49,713 nt of DNA, from the NCBI GenBank assembly GCA_023248355.1, contig JAHFES010000002.1, positions 1-49,713 of the forward strand, written 5' to 3'. Source of the stretch: Nitrospiraceae bacterium. GTDB taxonomy: Bacteria; Nitrospirota; Nitrospiria; Nitrospirales; Nitrospiraceae. Made by a program: the position numbers and the translations under genes. Position 1 is the stretch's first letter; the number at the start of each line of letters is the position of its first letter. Positions 39,222 to 49,521 of the stretch are shown here, piece after piece. The notes under the pieces were generated by a model. The model ran no database searches, was not told the origin of the DNA, and saw nothing but the letters and a program-made list of their open reading frames with translations.

Positions 39222-40280
39222 ATGAATCGCTGGCGCGGCATCATCGACGAGTATCGCAAGTTTCTTCCTGTGTCGGAGAAGACTCCGATCATCAGCTTAG
39301 GCGAGGGCAATACCCCGCTCATTCGTGCGGCGCGACTGGCCCAGGCGATCGCTCCGGGCATTGAGCTGTATCTCAAGTTCGAGGGCGTGAACCCAACCGG
39401 GTCGTTCAAAGATCGCGGTATGACGTTGGCGATCTCGAAAGCGGTAGAGAATGGCGCGCGCGCGGTGATGTGTGCGTCGACCGGGAATACGTCCGCTTCT
39501 GCCGCCGCCTATGGCGCGCGCGCGGGGCTCTCCGTCTATGTCCTGATCCCTGCCGGCAAGATTGCGATGGGCAAGCTCTCTCAAGCGATGATGCATCAAG
39601 CCACCGTGATTCAAATTGAAGGAAACTTCGATCAAGCCCTCACGCTCGTTAAGGATCTCTCGGTTGCGCATCACATTGAGTTGGTCAATTCGCTGAATCC
39701 CTTCCGGATTGAAGGCCAGAAGACGGCAGCGTTCGAGGTGTGCGATCAACTCGGTGACGCGCCGAGTCTCCACGTGCTTCCGGTCGGCAACGCAGGGAAT
39801 ATTACGGCCTACTGGAAAGGCTATCGAGAATATCGTGCCGCGAATCAGACGACGAAGCTGCCTCGCATGATGGGGTTTCAGGCGGCTGGCGCGGCGCCGA
39901 TCGTCCTGGGCCGGATCGTCGAGGAACCGCAAACCATCGCCACGGCCATTCGCATCGGCAATCCAGCCAGCTGGGCATCGGCCTTGAACGCCGTCGAGGA
40001 GTCTTCCGGAGCGATCGATATGGTCACGGATGAAGAAATCCTTCAGGCCTATGCGACGGTGGCGGCGACCGAGGGCGTGTTTTGCGAGCCGGCGTCCGCC
40101 GCGTCGGTTGCGGGGGTGGCGAAGTTACAGCGCGCAGGAGTCTTGCGAGAAGGAGAGACGGTCGTATGCACGTTAACGGGGCATGGCTTGAAAGATGCCG
40201 ACACAGCGATCAGCGTCTCGAAACAACCTCTGACCGTCAAGGCAACGCACGAGGATGTTGCCCGTCTGTTGAAGGCGTGA
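39222..40280 (+). CDS. thrC: threonine synthase
   Basis: '[12 protein letters not shown]', '[50 protein letters not shown]'. Start ATG 39222; the ORF-track ORF begins inside hom. Confidence 0.95.
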   Translation: MNRWRGIIDEYRKFLPVSEKTPIISLGEGNTPLIRAARLAQAIAPGIELYLKFEGVNPTGSFKDRGMTLAISKAVENGARAVMCASTGNTSASAAAYGARAGLSVYVLIPAGKIAMGKLSQAMMHQATVIQIEGNFDQALTLVKDLSVAHHIELVNSLNPFRIEGQKTAAFEVCDQLGDAPSLHVLPVGNAGNITAYWKGYREYRAANQTTKLPRMMGFQAAGAAPIVLGRIVEEPQTIATAIRIGNPASWASALNAVEESSGAIDMVTDEEILQAYATVAATEGVFCEPASAASVAGVAKLQRAGVLREGETVVCTLTGHGLKDADTAISVSKQPLTVKATHEDVARLLKA

Positions 40281-40287
40281 GAGGCAT

Positions 40288-41508
40288 GTGGATCTCATGA
40301 AATATGTGATTGTGCATGCCGGCGGGCTGGCCGACCATCCCCAGCACGAACTGGGCGGACGGACACCGCTACAAGCCTCTGCAACCCCCCATCTTGATCG
40401 TCTGGCGCAGAGTGGAGAACTCGGTCAGCTCGTCTTTCCTGCCGACGGTGTTCGTCCTGGCGGTGGGCTGAGCGGGGCGGCGATTCTCGGATACGACCCG
40501 AAGAAATATTATCAAGGCCCCGGGCCGCTTGAAGCGGCGAGCTTGGGTGTGTCTGCCACAGAACACGATGCGGTGTATCGCTGCACCTTGGTGACCTTGA
40601 AGCCGGACGGTGGGAAGGGCGGCGGCGAGATTAAGAAGCTCGGTCCGCATGTGCTCATGGACGATGCGACGGCGGGCTTGATCGAAACCGAGGAGGCGCG
40701 TGAATTGATCGAGGCGATCAATGAGCAGCTCGGTTCCGAAACGATCCAGTTCTACCCTGGGGCGGGTCATCGCCATCTCATGGTCTGGGTGGGTGGAATA
40801 GCTCGAGCCGTCTGCGTCGATCCGCAGACCCTGCTCGGCCGCTCCATTGCCGACGCCTTGCCCATTGGTGACGGCGCGGATATTCTTCGGACGCTGATGG
40901 ATGCCTCGCATTTCATTCTGCGCGGCCATCCCGTCAACGATGAACGCGTGGCCGCCGGCAAGAAGCCGGCGAACTGTGTCTGGCTGTGGGGAGAGGGGCG
41001 CGCCGTCCTATGGCCAAGTTTGACGGAGAAGTATCGCGTGACGGGGGCGGTCGTGGCCACCAGTGATGTGCACCGAGGCGTGGGGATCTGCGCCGGTCTC
41101 GATGCGGCGGATCCTGAGCGCCTTGCGGGAGGCCATCTTCGAGCGAAGGCGGCAGTCGCGCTTGAGGAATTTGCCAAGAAGGATTTTGTCTATGTCCATG
41201 CCGGATTGACGGACGAGGTCGTTCACGGCACCGATATCAAGGCGAAGGTCCGCGGCATTGAAGAGTTCGATCGTGATCTCGTTGGCCCGCTGCTTGAAGG
41301 ACTCGCCAAACAAGGGCCCTATCGATTTCTGGTAGTCTGTGACCAAGGTGAAGAGGCACTGGGTCATGCCTTCTATGCGTTCGGAGAAGGCGGCGGAAAG
41401 GGCTCAGTGCCCGCCGGTCGTCGCTTTACGGAGTCTGACGCTCAAGCCGCGAACCGGCCCGCTCGTGATGCGACCAAGTTTATGCATAAGTTCTTTGCAA
41501 AGGGCTGA
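40288..41508 (+). CDS. archaeal-type cofactor-independent phosphoglycerate mutase-like protein (proposed homoserine kinase family)
   Basis: '[43 protein letters not shown]', '[23 protein letters not shown]'. Catalytic positions appear altered. Confidence 0.85.
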   Translation: MDLMKYVIVHAGGLADHPQHELGGRTPLQASATPHLDRLAQSGELGQLVFPADGVRPGGGLSGAAILGYDPKKYYQGPGPLEAASLGVSATEHDAVYRCTLVTLKPDGGKGGGEIKKLGPHVLMDDATAGLIETEEARELIEAINEQLGSETIQFYPGAGHRHLMVWVGGIARAVCVDPQTLLGRSIADALPIGDGADILRTLMDASHFILRGHPVNDERVAAGKKPANCVWLWGEGRAVLWPSLTEKYRVTGAVVATSDVHRGVGICAGLDAADPERLAGGHLRAKAAVALEEFAKKDFVYVHAGLTDEVVHGTDIKAKVRGIEEFDRDLVGPLLEGLAKQGPYRFLVVCDQGEEALGHAFYAFGEGGGKGSVPAGRRFTESDAQAANRPARDATKFMHKFFAKG

Positions 41509-41513
41509 CGTCC

Positions 41514-42758
41514 GTGGCATTGATCGTTCAGAAATATGGCGGGACCTCGGTCGGGACCATTGAGCGGATCCATCGCGTCGCCGATCGAGTGGCGCAGACG
41601 CAGCGCGACGGGCATCAGGTCGTCGTGGTCCTCTCCGCGATGAGCGGCGAAACGGATCGGCTCATCAAGTTGGCCCATGAGGCCACGCCCACACCGGATG
41701 AGCGCGAGATGGATATGCTGCTCTCAACTGGGGAGCGGGTAACGATCGCTCTTTTGGCGATGGCGTTGCGCGGGCGAGGGATCAACGCCCGGTCATTTAC
41801 AGGCCGACAGGGCGGCATCATTACCGATAGCGCGCATACCAAAGCCCGCATTGCGCGCGTCACGGCGGATCGCATTCGCGAGGCGCTTGCACAGGGCGTC
41901 ATTCCGGTCGTGGCGGGCTTTCAGGGAATCAATGAGCAATCGGATGTGACTACGCTCGGTCGTGGCGGGTCCGACCTCTCGGCTGTTGCGCTCGCGGCGG
42001 CCTTGAAGGCAGATCGCTGTATCATCTTCACCGATGTCGACGGCGTGTATACGGCCGATCCCAATATTGTGCCTGCGGCAAAACGGATCGATAAGATTGC
42101 CTACGAAGAGATGCTCGAAATGGCGAGTCTCGGGGCCAAGGTCCTCCAAGCCAGGTCGGTCGAGTTTGCGGCCAAGTTCAACGTGCCGGTGGAGGTGAAT
42201 TCGAGCTTCAAGGAAGGAAAGGGGACCCTCGTGACGAAGGAAGATGCCGATATGGAAGCGGTGGCGGTGGCCGGGGTCACCGGAGACCGCAATCAAGCGA
42301 AGATCACGATTGTCGGAGTGCCGGACAAGCCGGGGATTGCGGCACGCATTTTTGGTCCGGTGGCTCAGGCGAACATCAATGTCGACATGATCATTCAGAA
42401 CATGAGCCAAGCGGCGTTGACGGATCTTTCCTTCACGGTGCCCCGTGCCGACCTCAAACAGGCCATACCGATCATTCAAGCCGTGGCGAAAGACATTGAG
42501 GCCAAGTCGGTGTCGGTCACCGAAGCGATTGCGAAGGTCTCGCTCATCGGGGTGGGAATGCGTTCCCACTCGGGTGTGGCGGCGAAAACGTTCGAGGTCC
42601 TCTCTCGTGAGGGGATCAACATCATGATGATCAGCACCTCGGAGATCAAAATCTCCTGCGTCATCGATGAAAAGTATCTTGAGCTGGCGATGCGCGCCCT
42701 CCATGCGGCCTTTGGCCTCGACCAGGCTCAGCCGGCGGCTTCCCAGAGCGGGTCCTAA
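41514..42758 (+). CDS. lysC: aspartate kinase
   Basis: '[24 protein letters not shown]', '[18 protein letters not shown]', two ACT regions. GTG start. Confidence 0.96.
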   Translation: MALIVQKYGGTSVGTIERIHRVADRVAQTQRDGHQVVVVLSAMSGETDRLIKLAHEATPTPDEREMDMLLSTGERVTIALLAMALRGRGINARSFTGRQGGIITDSAHTKARIARVTADRIREALAQGVIPVVAGFQGINEQSDVTTLGRGGSDLSAVALAAALKADRCIIFTDVDGVYTADPNIVPAAKRIDKIAYEEMLEMASLGAKVLQARSVEFAAKFNVPVEVNSSFKEGKGTLVTKEDADMEAVAVAGVTGDRNQAKITIVGVPDKPGIAARIFGPVAQANINVDMIIQNMSQAALTDLSFTVPRADLKQAIPIIQAVAKDIEAKSVSVTEAIAKVSLIGVGMRSHSGVAAKTFEVLSREGINIMMISTSEIKISCVIDEKYLELAMRALHAAFGLDQAQPAASQSGS

Positions 42759-42814
42759 GCGCACGCGCAACGAGTCTCGACAGATCAGCCGTTTACCTGG
42801 TACCCTCTCTTTCC

Positions 42815-44464
42815 ATGGCTCGGAAACCCTCACCATCTCGTTCTTCCCTTGCGTCTCAGGAGCGGAGCACGTTTCCTGAACTGCGCTTGCCTGTCGATCG
42901 TGCAGCTGCACTGGAGATCTATGACACCACGCTGCGTGATGGCGCGCAGGCGGAAGATGTCAGCTTCTCGGCGGAGGATAAGGTCCGCGTCGCGCAAAAG
43001 CTGGATGAGCTGGGAGTCCATTTTATCGAAGGCGGCTGGCCCGGGGCGAATCCGAAGGACATTGAATTTTTCCGGATGATCAAGACCATTCCGCTGAAGC
43101 ATGCCACCGTCATCGCCTTCGGGTCGACGCGGAAGGCCAGCAACTCCGTTCGAAAAGATCCCAATCTCCAGGCCTTGCTCGGCGCAGAAACCAAGACCAT
43201 CACGATTTTCGGGAAAACGTGGTCGCTGCATGTCACGGATGCCCTCGGCATCTCGCTGGCGAAGAATCTCGAACTGATCGGGGATTCGGTGGCCTATCTG
43301 CACAGCAAAGGACGCCGGGTGTTCTACGATGCTGAGCATTTTTTCGACGGCTTTAAGACGAATCCAGACTACGCGCTCAACACGGTCCGAAAAGCGGTCG
43401 AGGCCGGCGCCGAACGGGTGATTCTCTGTGATACCAACGGCGGGACTATGCCCTGGGAAATCAGGAAGATGTGTGAAATTGTTCAGCGAGAATGTCCCGT
43501 GCCGCTGGGAATCCATGCCCATAACGATTGCGAAATGGCCGTGGCCAACTCCCTCGTCGCGATTGAGACCGGGATTGTGCAGGTTCAAGGGACGATCAAT
43601 GGGATTGGGGAACGGTGCGGGAATGCCAACCTCTGTTCGATTCTCCCGAATCTCGAACTGAAGATGAAGCGGCCGGCGCTCGGTGATCGCTTAAGTCATC
43701 TGAAAGATGTCTCTAGTTTTGTCACTGAAATCGCGAACCTGATGCCGAACAAGCATCAACCCTATGTCGGCGATGCGGCCTTTGCGCACAAAGGCGGGAT
43801 CCACATCCACGCGGTCCTGAAGAACTCGGCGACCTATGAACATGTCGATCCGGCGCGGGTCGGCAATCGACAGCGGGTGTTGGTCTCCGACTACGCAGGT
43901 CGAAGCGGTCTCCTGGATAAGCTGGAGGCCTATGGCATCAAGCTGTCGAAGGACCACGCGAAGGTCCAGGAGCTGGTCGATACCCTGAAAGAACGAGAAA
44001 GTCAGGGGTATCAATTTGAAGGGGCCGAGGGCTCGTTTGAATTGCTGATGCGGAAGGCCATGGGGACTCACAAGCCCGCATTCCAACTGCTGGGGTTCCG
44101 CGTGATTGTGGAAAAGAAACAGGAGGACGGGGCTCCCCTTTCCGAGGCGACCGTGATGGTCAAGGTCGGCGGGGTCGTAGAACATACGGCTGCGGTCGGG
44201 GCGGGACCAGTGAATGCGCTCGACCATGCACTGCGTAAGTCATTGGAAAAGTTCTATCCTCAGCTCAGGGAAGTCAAGCTGCTCGACTACAAGGTGCGTG
44301 TGCTGGCGGCAAATAAAGGGACCGAATCCAAGGTTCGGGTCTTGATCGAATCAGGAGATCATAAAGACAAGTGGGGCACGGTCGGCGTGTCAGAGAATAT
44401 CATCGAAGCGACCTGGCAGGCCCTGGCAGATAGTATTGAATATAAGCTGCTCGCGAAGGAATAG
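42815..44464 (+). CDS. cimA: citramalate synthase
   Basis: 'ALEIYDTTLRDGAQAEDVSFSAEDKVRVAQKLDELGVHFIEGGWPGANPKDIEFF' and C-terminal LeuA-type dimer domain. Confidence 0.93.
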   Translation: MARKPSPSRSSLASQERSTFPELRLPVDRAAALEIYDTTLRDGAQAEDVSFSAEDKVRVAQKLDELGVHFIEGGWPGANPKDIEFFRMIKTIPLKHATVIAFGSTRKASNSVRKDPNLQALLGAETKTITIFGKTWSLHVTDALGISLAKNLELIGDSVAYLHSKGRRVFYDAEHFFDGFKTNPDYALNTVRKAVEAGAERVILCDTNGGTMPWEIRKMCEIVQRECPVPLGIHAHNDCEMAVANSLVAIETGIVQVQGTINGIGERCGNANLCSILPNLELKMKRPALGDRLSHLKDVSSFVTEIANLMPNKHQPYVGDAAFAHKGGIHIHAVLKNSATYEHVDPARVGNRQRVLVSDYAGRSGLLDKLEAYGIKLSKDHAKVQELVDTLKERESQGYQFEGAEGSFELLMRKAMGTHKPAFQLLGFRVIVEKKQEDGAPLSEATVMVKVGGVVEHTAAVGAGPVNALDHALRKSLEKFYPQLREVKLLDYKVRVLAANKGTESKVRVLIESGDHKDKWGTVGVSENIIEATWQALADSIEYKLLAKE

Positions 44465-44496
44465 CCGCCCATCCCTTCACATAGCCAAGTTTATTC

Positions 44497-44525
44497 TTGA
44501 CAGACTTCATAACCTCACGTAACTT
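44497..44525 (+). promoter_or_regulatory. sigma70-like promoter candidate
   Basis: TTGACA (44497-44502), 17 bp spacer, TAACTT (44520-44525); the -10 is weak. Confidence 0.35.
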
Positions 44526-44603
44526 AAGCAAAACTACGCCGCGTAGGGACAGAGGTCCAGGAACAGAGAGCGGTGATCTGCAGTGGTCGCGTAGGGAGAT
44601 GGC

Positions 44604-44879
44604 ATGAGGAAGGCTGATATCGCAAACGAAATTTTCAAGCAGGTCGGCATTTCAAAAAATGAGGCAGCAGATATCGTCGAGCTTGTGCTCAATCTTCTGA
44701 AGTCCGTGTTGCAGAAGGGAGAATCGGTCAAGATTGCGGGGTTTGGAAATTTTGTCGTGCGCAGCAAGGGTGCTCGTAAAGGTCGGAATCCTCGGACTGG
44801 AGAAGAAATTGGGATTACCCCCCGTCGAGTCGTCACGTTCCGGCCAAGCCAAGTGTTCAAGAAGTACGTCAATTCGTAA
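44604..44879 (+). CDS. ihfA: integration host factor alpha / HU family protein
   Basis: 'MRKADIANEIFKQVGISKNEAADIVELVLNLLKSVLQKGESVKIAGFGNFVVRSKGARKGRNPRTGEEIGITPRRVVTFRPS'. Confidence 0.94.
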   Translation: MRKADIANEIFKQVGISKNEAADIVELVLNLLKSVLQKGESVKIAGFGNFVVRSKGARKGRNPRTGEEIGITPRRVVTFRPSQVFKKYVNS

Positions 44880-44922
44880 GACTGCTTTACCCACATCATC
44901 GACCGCACCGTGAGGGCCGGTC

Positions 44923-45273
44923 ATGGGAATTGAACCCAGGCTGGGGAGCAAGGTTTTTTATAAAATCGGGGAAGTCAGTCAACTGACAAAACTGCCCGCC
45001 TACGTGCTCCGTTTCTGGGAATCCGAGTTTAGTTTTCTCAATCCTAAGAAAAGCCGAGGGAATCAGCGGCTCTACATTCAACGAGACATTGAAACGGTAC
45101 TCGAAATCAAGCGCATGCTCTATGAAGAGGGGCATACGCTGGAAGGGGTCAAGCGGTATTGGCTCAGACGAGGACGGGCTGCATCGAAGCCGTTGCGTCC
45201 GAAAGAAATGGCGAAGAAGCTTCGGGGTGACTTGCAAGCCATTTTGAAAATTATCGAATCGCATTCATATTAA
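44923..45273 (+). CDS. MerR family transcriptional regulator
   Basis: 'FYKIGEVSQLTKLPAYVLRFWESEFSFLNPKKSRGNQRLYIQRDIETVLEIKRMLYEEGHTLEGVKR'. Confidence 0.92.
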   Translation: MGIEPRLGSKVFYKIGEVSQLTKLPAYVLRFWESEFSFLNPKKSRGNQRLYIQRDIETVLEIKRMLYEEGHTLEGVKRYWLRRGRAASKPLRPKEMAKKLRGDLQAILKIIESHSY

Positions 45274-45350
45274 AGAGAGCACTCCTTACCCATTGCCTTT
45301 CCATGACCTGCCAAGTGACAATGGACATACCTCGGGAATTAAGAACATGT

Positions 45351-45427
45351 CGGGGCGTAGCGCAGACCGGTAGCGTACTCGCTTGGGGTGCGAGTGGTCG
45401 TGGGTTCAAATCCCGCCGCCCCGACCA
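45351..45427 (+). tRNA. tRNA-Pro (GGG anticodon), CCA encoded
   Basis: CGGGGCG acceptor pairs with CGCCCCG; anticodon arm CTCGC-TTGGGGT-GCGAG; T arm CGTGGGTTCAAATCCCG; ends ACCA. Confidence 0.95.
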
Positions 45428-45433
45428 ATCAAA

Positions 45434-45511
45434 CAGTGCTGAGATTTGAGTGCTGAGCGCTGAGAAGCCAATGACGCACAGCTCTCGGTTTTCAGCACTC
45501 AGTTCACGGTC
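45434..45511. repeat. imperfect inverted repeat of GCTGA-type units, second copy
   Basis: CAGTGCTGAGATTTGAGTGCTGAGCGCTGAGAAGC versus AGCTCTCGGTTTTCAGCACTCAGTTCACGG; shares TGAGTGCTGA/TCAGCACTCA core. Confidence 0.7.
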
Positions 45512-45520
45512 CTTGAAGAG

Positions 45521-45545
45521 AAAGCTGCCTTGCGCAGCTTTTTTT
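45521..45545 (+). terminator. rho-independent terminator downstream of tRNA-Pro
   Basis: AAGCTGC-cttgc-GCAGCTT followed by TTTTT. Confidence 0.85.
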
Positions 45546-45559
45546 GTGACAAGCGCGTG

Positions 45560-46369
45560 ATGCGTATTCTGGTGACTAATGATGACGGGGTTCAGTCGCC
45601 AGGGCTCGCGGCCCTTGCTCACGCGCTGTCTGCCATTGGCGAAGTGTGGATCGTCGCTCCGGATCGCGAGCGGACAGCCGTGGCTCATGCGGTGACCCTC
45701 CACAAACCTTTGCGGCTTCATCGTCTTGCGCCGCGCACGTTTTCAGTGAACGGGACTCCAGTCGATTGCGTGAACCTGGCGCTGCTCAAGGTCATGCCCA
45801 AACCTCCCGCCATCGTGGTGTCCGGAATCAACAAGGGCGTCAATCTTGGTGATGACGTGCTGTACTCGGGGACGGTGTCGGCGGCGATGGAGGGAACGAT
45901 TCTCGGGGTGCCGTCGGTGGCGGTGTCGCAGGAAGGACAGGAGTCCTTTCGCTTTGCCGTCGGAGCGACCTATGCCGCACGGGTCGTCCGGCTCGTCCTC
46001 GATCAGGGCCTACCCGAAGAAACGCTCTTGAACGTCAACATTCCGGATCGGCCGCAGCGCGCGATCAAAGGTGTGCGAATTACGTGCCTCAGTCGTCGGC
46101 GTTTTCACAACCCGATTATCGAGAAGCTCGACCCCCATGGCCGCAAGTATTACTGGATTGCCGGGAAGCGAGTGTCATGGAGTCGCAGCAAGGACGCAGA
46201 CCATGAAGCGATTGAAGCCGGGCTGGTGTCCATTACGCCGATTCATCTCGATACCACGAACCATGCCGTGCTGGATCAGTTTCGTGCGTGGGAACCCATG
46301 ATCCAGCGTGACGCGGTTGGTGTGAAATGTCGGGCCAAGCGTCAGGCCGGCAGAGGAGCTGATTCGTGA
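45560..46369 (+). CDS. surE: 5'/3'-nucleotidase SurE
   Basis: 'MRILVTNDDGVQSPGLAALAHALSAIGEVWIVAPDRERTAVAHAVTLHKPL', 'VVSGINKGVNLGDDVLYSGTVSAAMEG'. Confidence 0.96.
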   Translation: MRILVTNDDGVQSPGLAALAHALSAIGEVWIVAPDRERTAVAHAVTLHKPLRLHRLAPRTFSVNGTPVDCVNLALLKVMPKPPAIVVSGINKGVNLGDDVLYSGTVSAAMEGTILGVPSVAVSQEGQESFRFAVGATYAARVVRLVLDQGLPEETLLNVNIPDRPQRAIKGVRITCLSRRRFHNPIIEKLDPHGRKYYWIAGKRVSWSRSKDADHEAIEAGLVSITPIHLDTTNHAVLDQFRAWEPMIQRDAVGVKCRAKRQAGRGADS

Positions 46370-47004
46370 TCAGTGGGCTCATTGAAGCAATCATCGGCGA
46401 ACTCAGCCGATTCGTCATCGCCTGCATTTCGAAGTTCGGCTATGCCGGCATCCTCTTGACCATGGCCATCGAGAGCGCCTGCATTCCGCTCCCGAGCGAA
46501 ATCATCATGCCCTTCTCCGGCTACTTGGTGACGACGGGACAATTCACCATGCTCGGAGTGACCTTGGCCGGCGCCGTGGGCAATGTGGTTGGTTCCATTG
46601 CGGCCTATTACATGGGGATTTGGGGCGGTCGTCCCTTTGTGGAGCGCTATGGGCGGTATGTCTTGGTCTCCCATCGAGATCTCGACCTCGCCGATCGCTG
46701 GTTTCAGAAGTATGGCGAAGCCGCGGTGTTCTTCAGCCGTATGCTGCCGGTGGTGCGGACGTTCATCTCCTTGCCGGCGGGGATTGCGCGGATGAATTTC
46801 CCGCGCTTCGTGCTCTTTACGTTTCTCGGCGCGTTGCCCTGGTGCTATCTTCTCGCCTATGTTGGGGTGAAGATGGGCGAGCGCTGGGAAGATCTGCGGG
46901 AATATTTCCATGGGTTTGATATTGTGATTGGCCTGGCGCTCGCGGTGATCATGGCATTCTTTGTCTGGTCTCATTGGCCGAAGCGTCGCTCCACGCTCCA
47001 ATAG
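46366..47004 (+). CDS. DedA family membrane protein
   Basis: 'FGYAGILLTMAIESACIPLPSEIIMPFSGYLVTTG', 'FFSRMLPVVRTFISLPAGIARMNFPRF'. Confidence 0.93.
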   Translation: MISGLIEAIIGELSRFVIACISKFGYAGILLTMAIESACIPLPSEIIMPFSGYLVTTGQFTMLGVTLAGAVGNVVGSIAAYYMGIWGGRPFVERYGRYVLVSHRDLDLADRWFQKYGEAAVFFSRMLPVVRTFISLPAGIARMNFPRFVLFTFLGALPWCYLLAYVGVKMGERWEDLREYFHGFDIVIGLALAVIMAFFVWSHWPKRRSTLQ

Positions 47005-47014
47005 GGTCGTCCTC

Positions 47015-48490
47015 ATGCTCAAGATTTACAATACGCTGAGTGGAAAGAAGGAACCGTTTGAACCGCTCGTGCCCAAGACTGTACGCATGTATGTGTGCGG
47101 CGTGACGGTCTATGACTATTGCCATATAGGGCATGCGCGGAGCGCACTCGTCTTCGACATGATCCGGCGGTATCTCGAATATTCCGGTTATCGCGTCGAG
47201 TTCGCCAAGAACTTCACCGACGTCGATGACAAAATCATCAAGCGGGCGAATGAACAAGGCGTGAGCTGCGACCAGATCACCGTGAAATACATTCAGGCCT
47301 ATCACGAGGACATGGGACGATTGGGCGTGCGGCCAGCGTCGATCGAACCCAAAGCGACAGAGCACATGGCCGACATCGTTCGCTTGACCGAAACCTTGAT
47401 CAGCAAAGGGCTGGCCTACCACGTGAATGGAGATGTGTATTTTGAGGTGGCCAAGTATTCCGACTACGGTCGGCTGTCCAAGCGGCGCTTGGACGATCTG
47501 CAGGCGGGGGCACGGGTCGAGGTGGACGAGCGGAAACGTCACCCGATGGATTTTGCGCTGTGGAAAAGCAGCAAGCCTGGCGAGCCGGCGTGGGACAGCC
47601 CTTGGGGTCCTGGTCGACCGGGGTGGCACATTGAGTGTTCGGCGATGTCGATCCGCCATCTCGGAGAGACCTTCGATATCCATGGCGGAGGGATGGACCT
47701 GATTTTCCCGCACCATGAAAACGAGATCGCCCAATCCTGCGGTGCAACGGGGAAGGAATTTGCGCGCTACTGGATACACAACGGATTCGTGCAGATCAAC
47801 CAGGAGAAGATGTCCAAGTCCCTGGGGAATTTCTTTACGATTCGGGAGATCTTCGAGAAGTCTGAATGGTCGGAAGCGGAAACCGGAGAAATGTTGCGGT
47901 ACTTCTTGCTGGCGACGCAGTACCGAGGCCCATTGGATTTTTCCGATCAAAGCTTGAAGGAAGCCAAGAATGCGGTGAACGGGTTCTACGATCTCTTCGC
48001 ACGCCTGGCCGAGTCTGATGGGAACGCATCGGGAGATGAAGGACTGAGTCAGGCGATTGAGCGTTGTAGGGTTTCGTTCCGAGGCGCAATGGACGATGAT
48101 TTCAACACGCCGGTAGCCATTGCAGCGTTGCAGGGATTGCGAAGCGACGTGAATAAACTACTCGATTGCGGCCTTTCAACGGAGGCACGCAAGGTGGCGA
48201 GGGGAGAATTTCGTTCGCTTGGCAACTGCCTGGGGTTGTTTCAATTGGACAAGTGGCAGTTTGGCCCATTTGTTGTCCCGATCGGTCCGGCCACAGAAAC
48301 CGACACAGCTATGCCCATAACGGTGAAATCTGTGTTGGCTGATGCCGACATTGAGAGAATGTTGCAAGAACGAAATGAAGCACGCTCTCGGAAAGATTTT
48401 AAGCGAGCAGACGAAATTCGGAAGTCACTCGCTTCGCACGGGATCATCATCGAGGACAAGCCCGATGGCACCAGCCGATGGAAGCGATAA
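47015..48490 (+). CDS. cysS: cysteinyl-tRNA synthetase
   Basis: 'MYVCGVTVYDYCHIGHARSALVFDMIRRYL', 'INQEKMSKSLGNFFTIRE'. Confidence 0.97.
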   Translation: MLKIYNTLSGKKEPFEPLVPKTVRMYVCGVTVYDYCHIGHARSALVFDMIRRYLEYSGYRVEFAKNFTDVDDKIIKRANEQGVSCDQITVKYIQAYHEDMGRLGVRPASIEPKATEHMADIVRLTETLISKGLAYHVNGDVYFEVAKYSDYGRLSKRRLDDLQAGARVEVDERKRHPMDFALWKSSKPGEPAWDSPWGPGRPGWHIECSAMSIRHLGETFDIHGGGMDLIFPHHENEIAQSCGATGKEFARYWIHNGFVQINQEKMSKSLGNFFTIREIFEKSEWSEAETGEMLRYFLLATQYRGPLDFSDQSLKEAKNAVNGFYDLFARLAESDGNASGDEGLSQAIERCRVSFRGAMDDDFNTPVAIAALQGLRSDVNKLLDCGLSTEARKVARGEFRSLGNCLGLFQLDKWQFGPFVVPIGPATETDTAMPITVKSVLADADIERMLQERNEARSRKDFKRADEIRKSLASHGIIIEDKPDGTSRWKR

Positions 48491-49256
48491 TACGCAGGAG
48501 ATCCTTTATGGACTCCATGCGGTGCGGGAAGCGCTGAAGGCCGGGACTAGGCCGTTGCAGCGGATCATTGTGATCAGGACCGATAAACAGTTCTCGGACC
48601 TGGTGCACTTGGCACGCTCGCTTCATGTGCCGATTCATGTTCAGCCGCTCGCGTCGCTCGACCGATTGGCTCCTGGCGGCAGACACCAGGGTATTGTGGC
48701 TTTTGCCGCAGCGAAAGCCTACCAGACTGAAGAGTCCATTCTTGCGCGAGCTGCACAGCTGAACGAACCGCCGCTGCTGGTCATTCTTGATGGAGTGGAA
48801 GATCCGCACAACCTTGGCGCGGTGCTGCGAACGGCGGAAGGCGCGGGGGTGCATGGGGTGTTTATCCCGGAACGGCGGGCGGCCGGACTCACCTCAGTCG
48901 TCGCGAAAGTTTCCGCGGGAGCGATCGATCATATCCCAGTGGCGCGAGTGACGAATACGACCCGACTCCTTGACACACTCAAGGAGGCAGGGGTCTGGAT
49001 CTATGGGCTGGAACCGACGGCGACGAAGCTGTTCACCGAGGTGGATCTACGCGGTCCTGTTGGGCTGGTCTTTGGAGGAGAGGGAACGGGGATTCGCTCG
49101 GGGGTGCTCCAGCATTGCGATGAACGGATTCGCATTCCCATGAAGGGCCACGTTCAGTCGCTGAATGTCTCTGCCTCTGCCGCGGTGACGTTGTTCGAGG
49201 CAGTCCGTCAGCGGGGTCTTTCTGGTCAGCAGAAGGTCCGCCCTAGCGGATCTTGA
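48465..49256 (+). CDS. rlmB: TrmH-family 23S rRNA (guanosine-2'-O)-methyltransferase RlmB
   Basis: 'EILYGLHAVREALKAG', 'VILDGVEDPHNLGAVLRTAEGAGVHGVFIPERRAAGL', 'LVFGGEGTGIRSGVLQHCDERIRIPMKGHVQSLNVSASAAVTLFE'. Start 48465. Confidence 0.94.
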   Translation: MAPADGSDNTQEILYGLHAVREALKAGTRPLQRIIVIRTDKQFSDLVHLARSLHVPIHVQPLASLDRLAPGGRHQGIVAFAAAKAYQTEESILARAAQLNEPPLLVILDGVEDPHNLGAVLRTAEGAGVHGVFIPERRAAGLTSVVAKVSAGAIDHIPVARVTNTTRLLDTLKEAGVWIYGLEPTATKLFTEVDLRGPVGLVFGGEGTGIRSGVLQHCDERIRIPMKGHVQSLNVSASAAVTLFEAVRQRGLSGQQKVRPSGS

Positions 49257-49521
49257 GCATGCCGCCCTGGATGGCTGTCTTCAGCAGTTGAGCGGTATTC
49301 GACACGCGCATCTTCTTCATCATGTTGGCGCGGTGGGCTTCGACGGTCTTCACGCTGATCTTGAGTCGTGTGCCGATTTCCTTGTTTTTAAAGCCGGCCC
49401 AAATCAATTCAAGAATCTCCTGCTCGCGCGAGGTTAATGATTCTGGCCGCTTCGTGCGTGGAGGGGGCTCAAGATCTGCGAGAGACTTCCGAACTCGTGG
49501 CTTCGTAACGGCTTTGGCCAT
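49243..49521 (-). CDS. stand-alone LuxR/GerE-type HTH regulator
   Basis: 'ESLTSREQEILELIWAGFKNKEIGTRLKISVKTVEAHRANMMKKMRVSNTAQLLKTAI'; no receiver domain. Confidence 0.88.
   Translation of the reverse strand: MAKAVTKPRVRKSLADLEPPPRTKRPESLTSREQEILELIWAGFKNKEIGTRLKISVKTVEAHRANMMKKMRVSNTAQLLKTAIQGGMLKIR

Noticed and set aside
41793-42911. 372 aa antisense ORF over lysC
   Set aside because: Shadow ORF opposite aspartate kinase and the cimA start; no domain signal.
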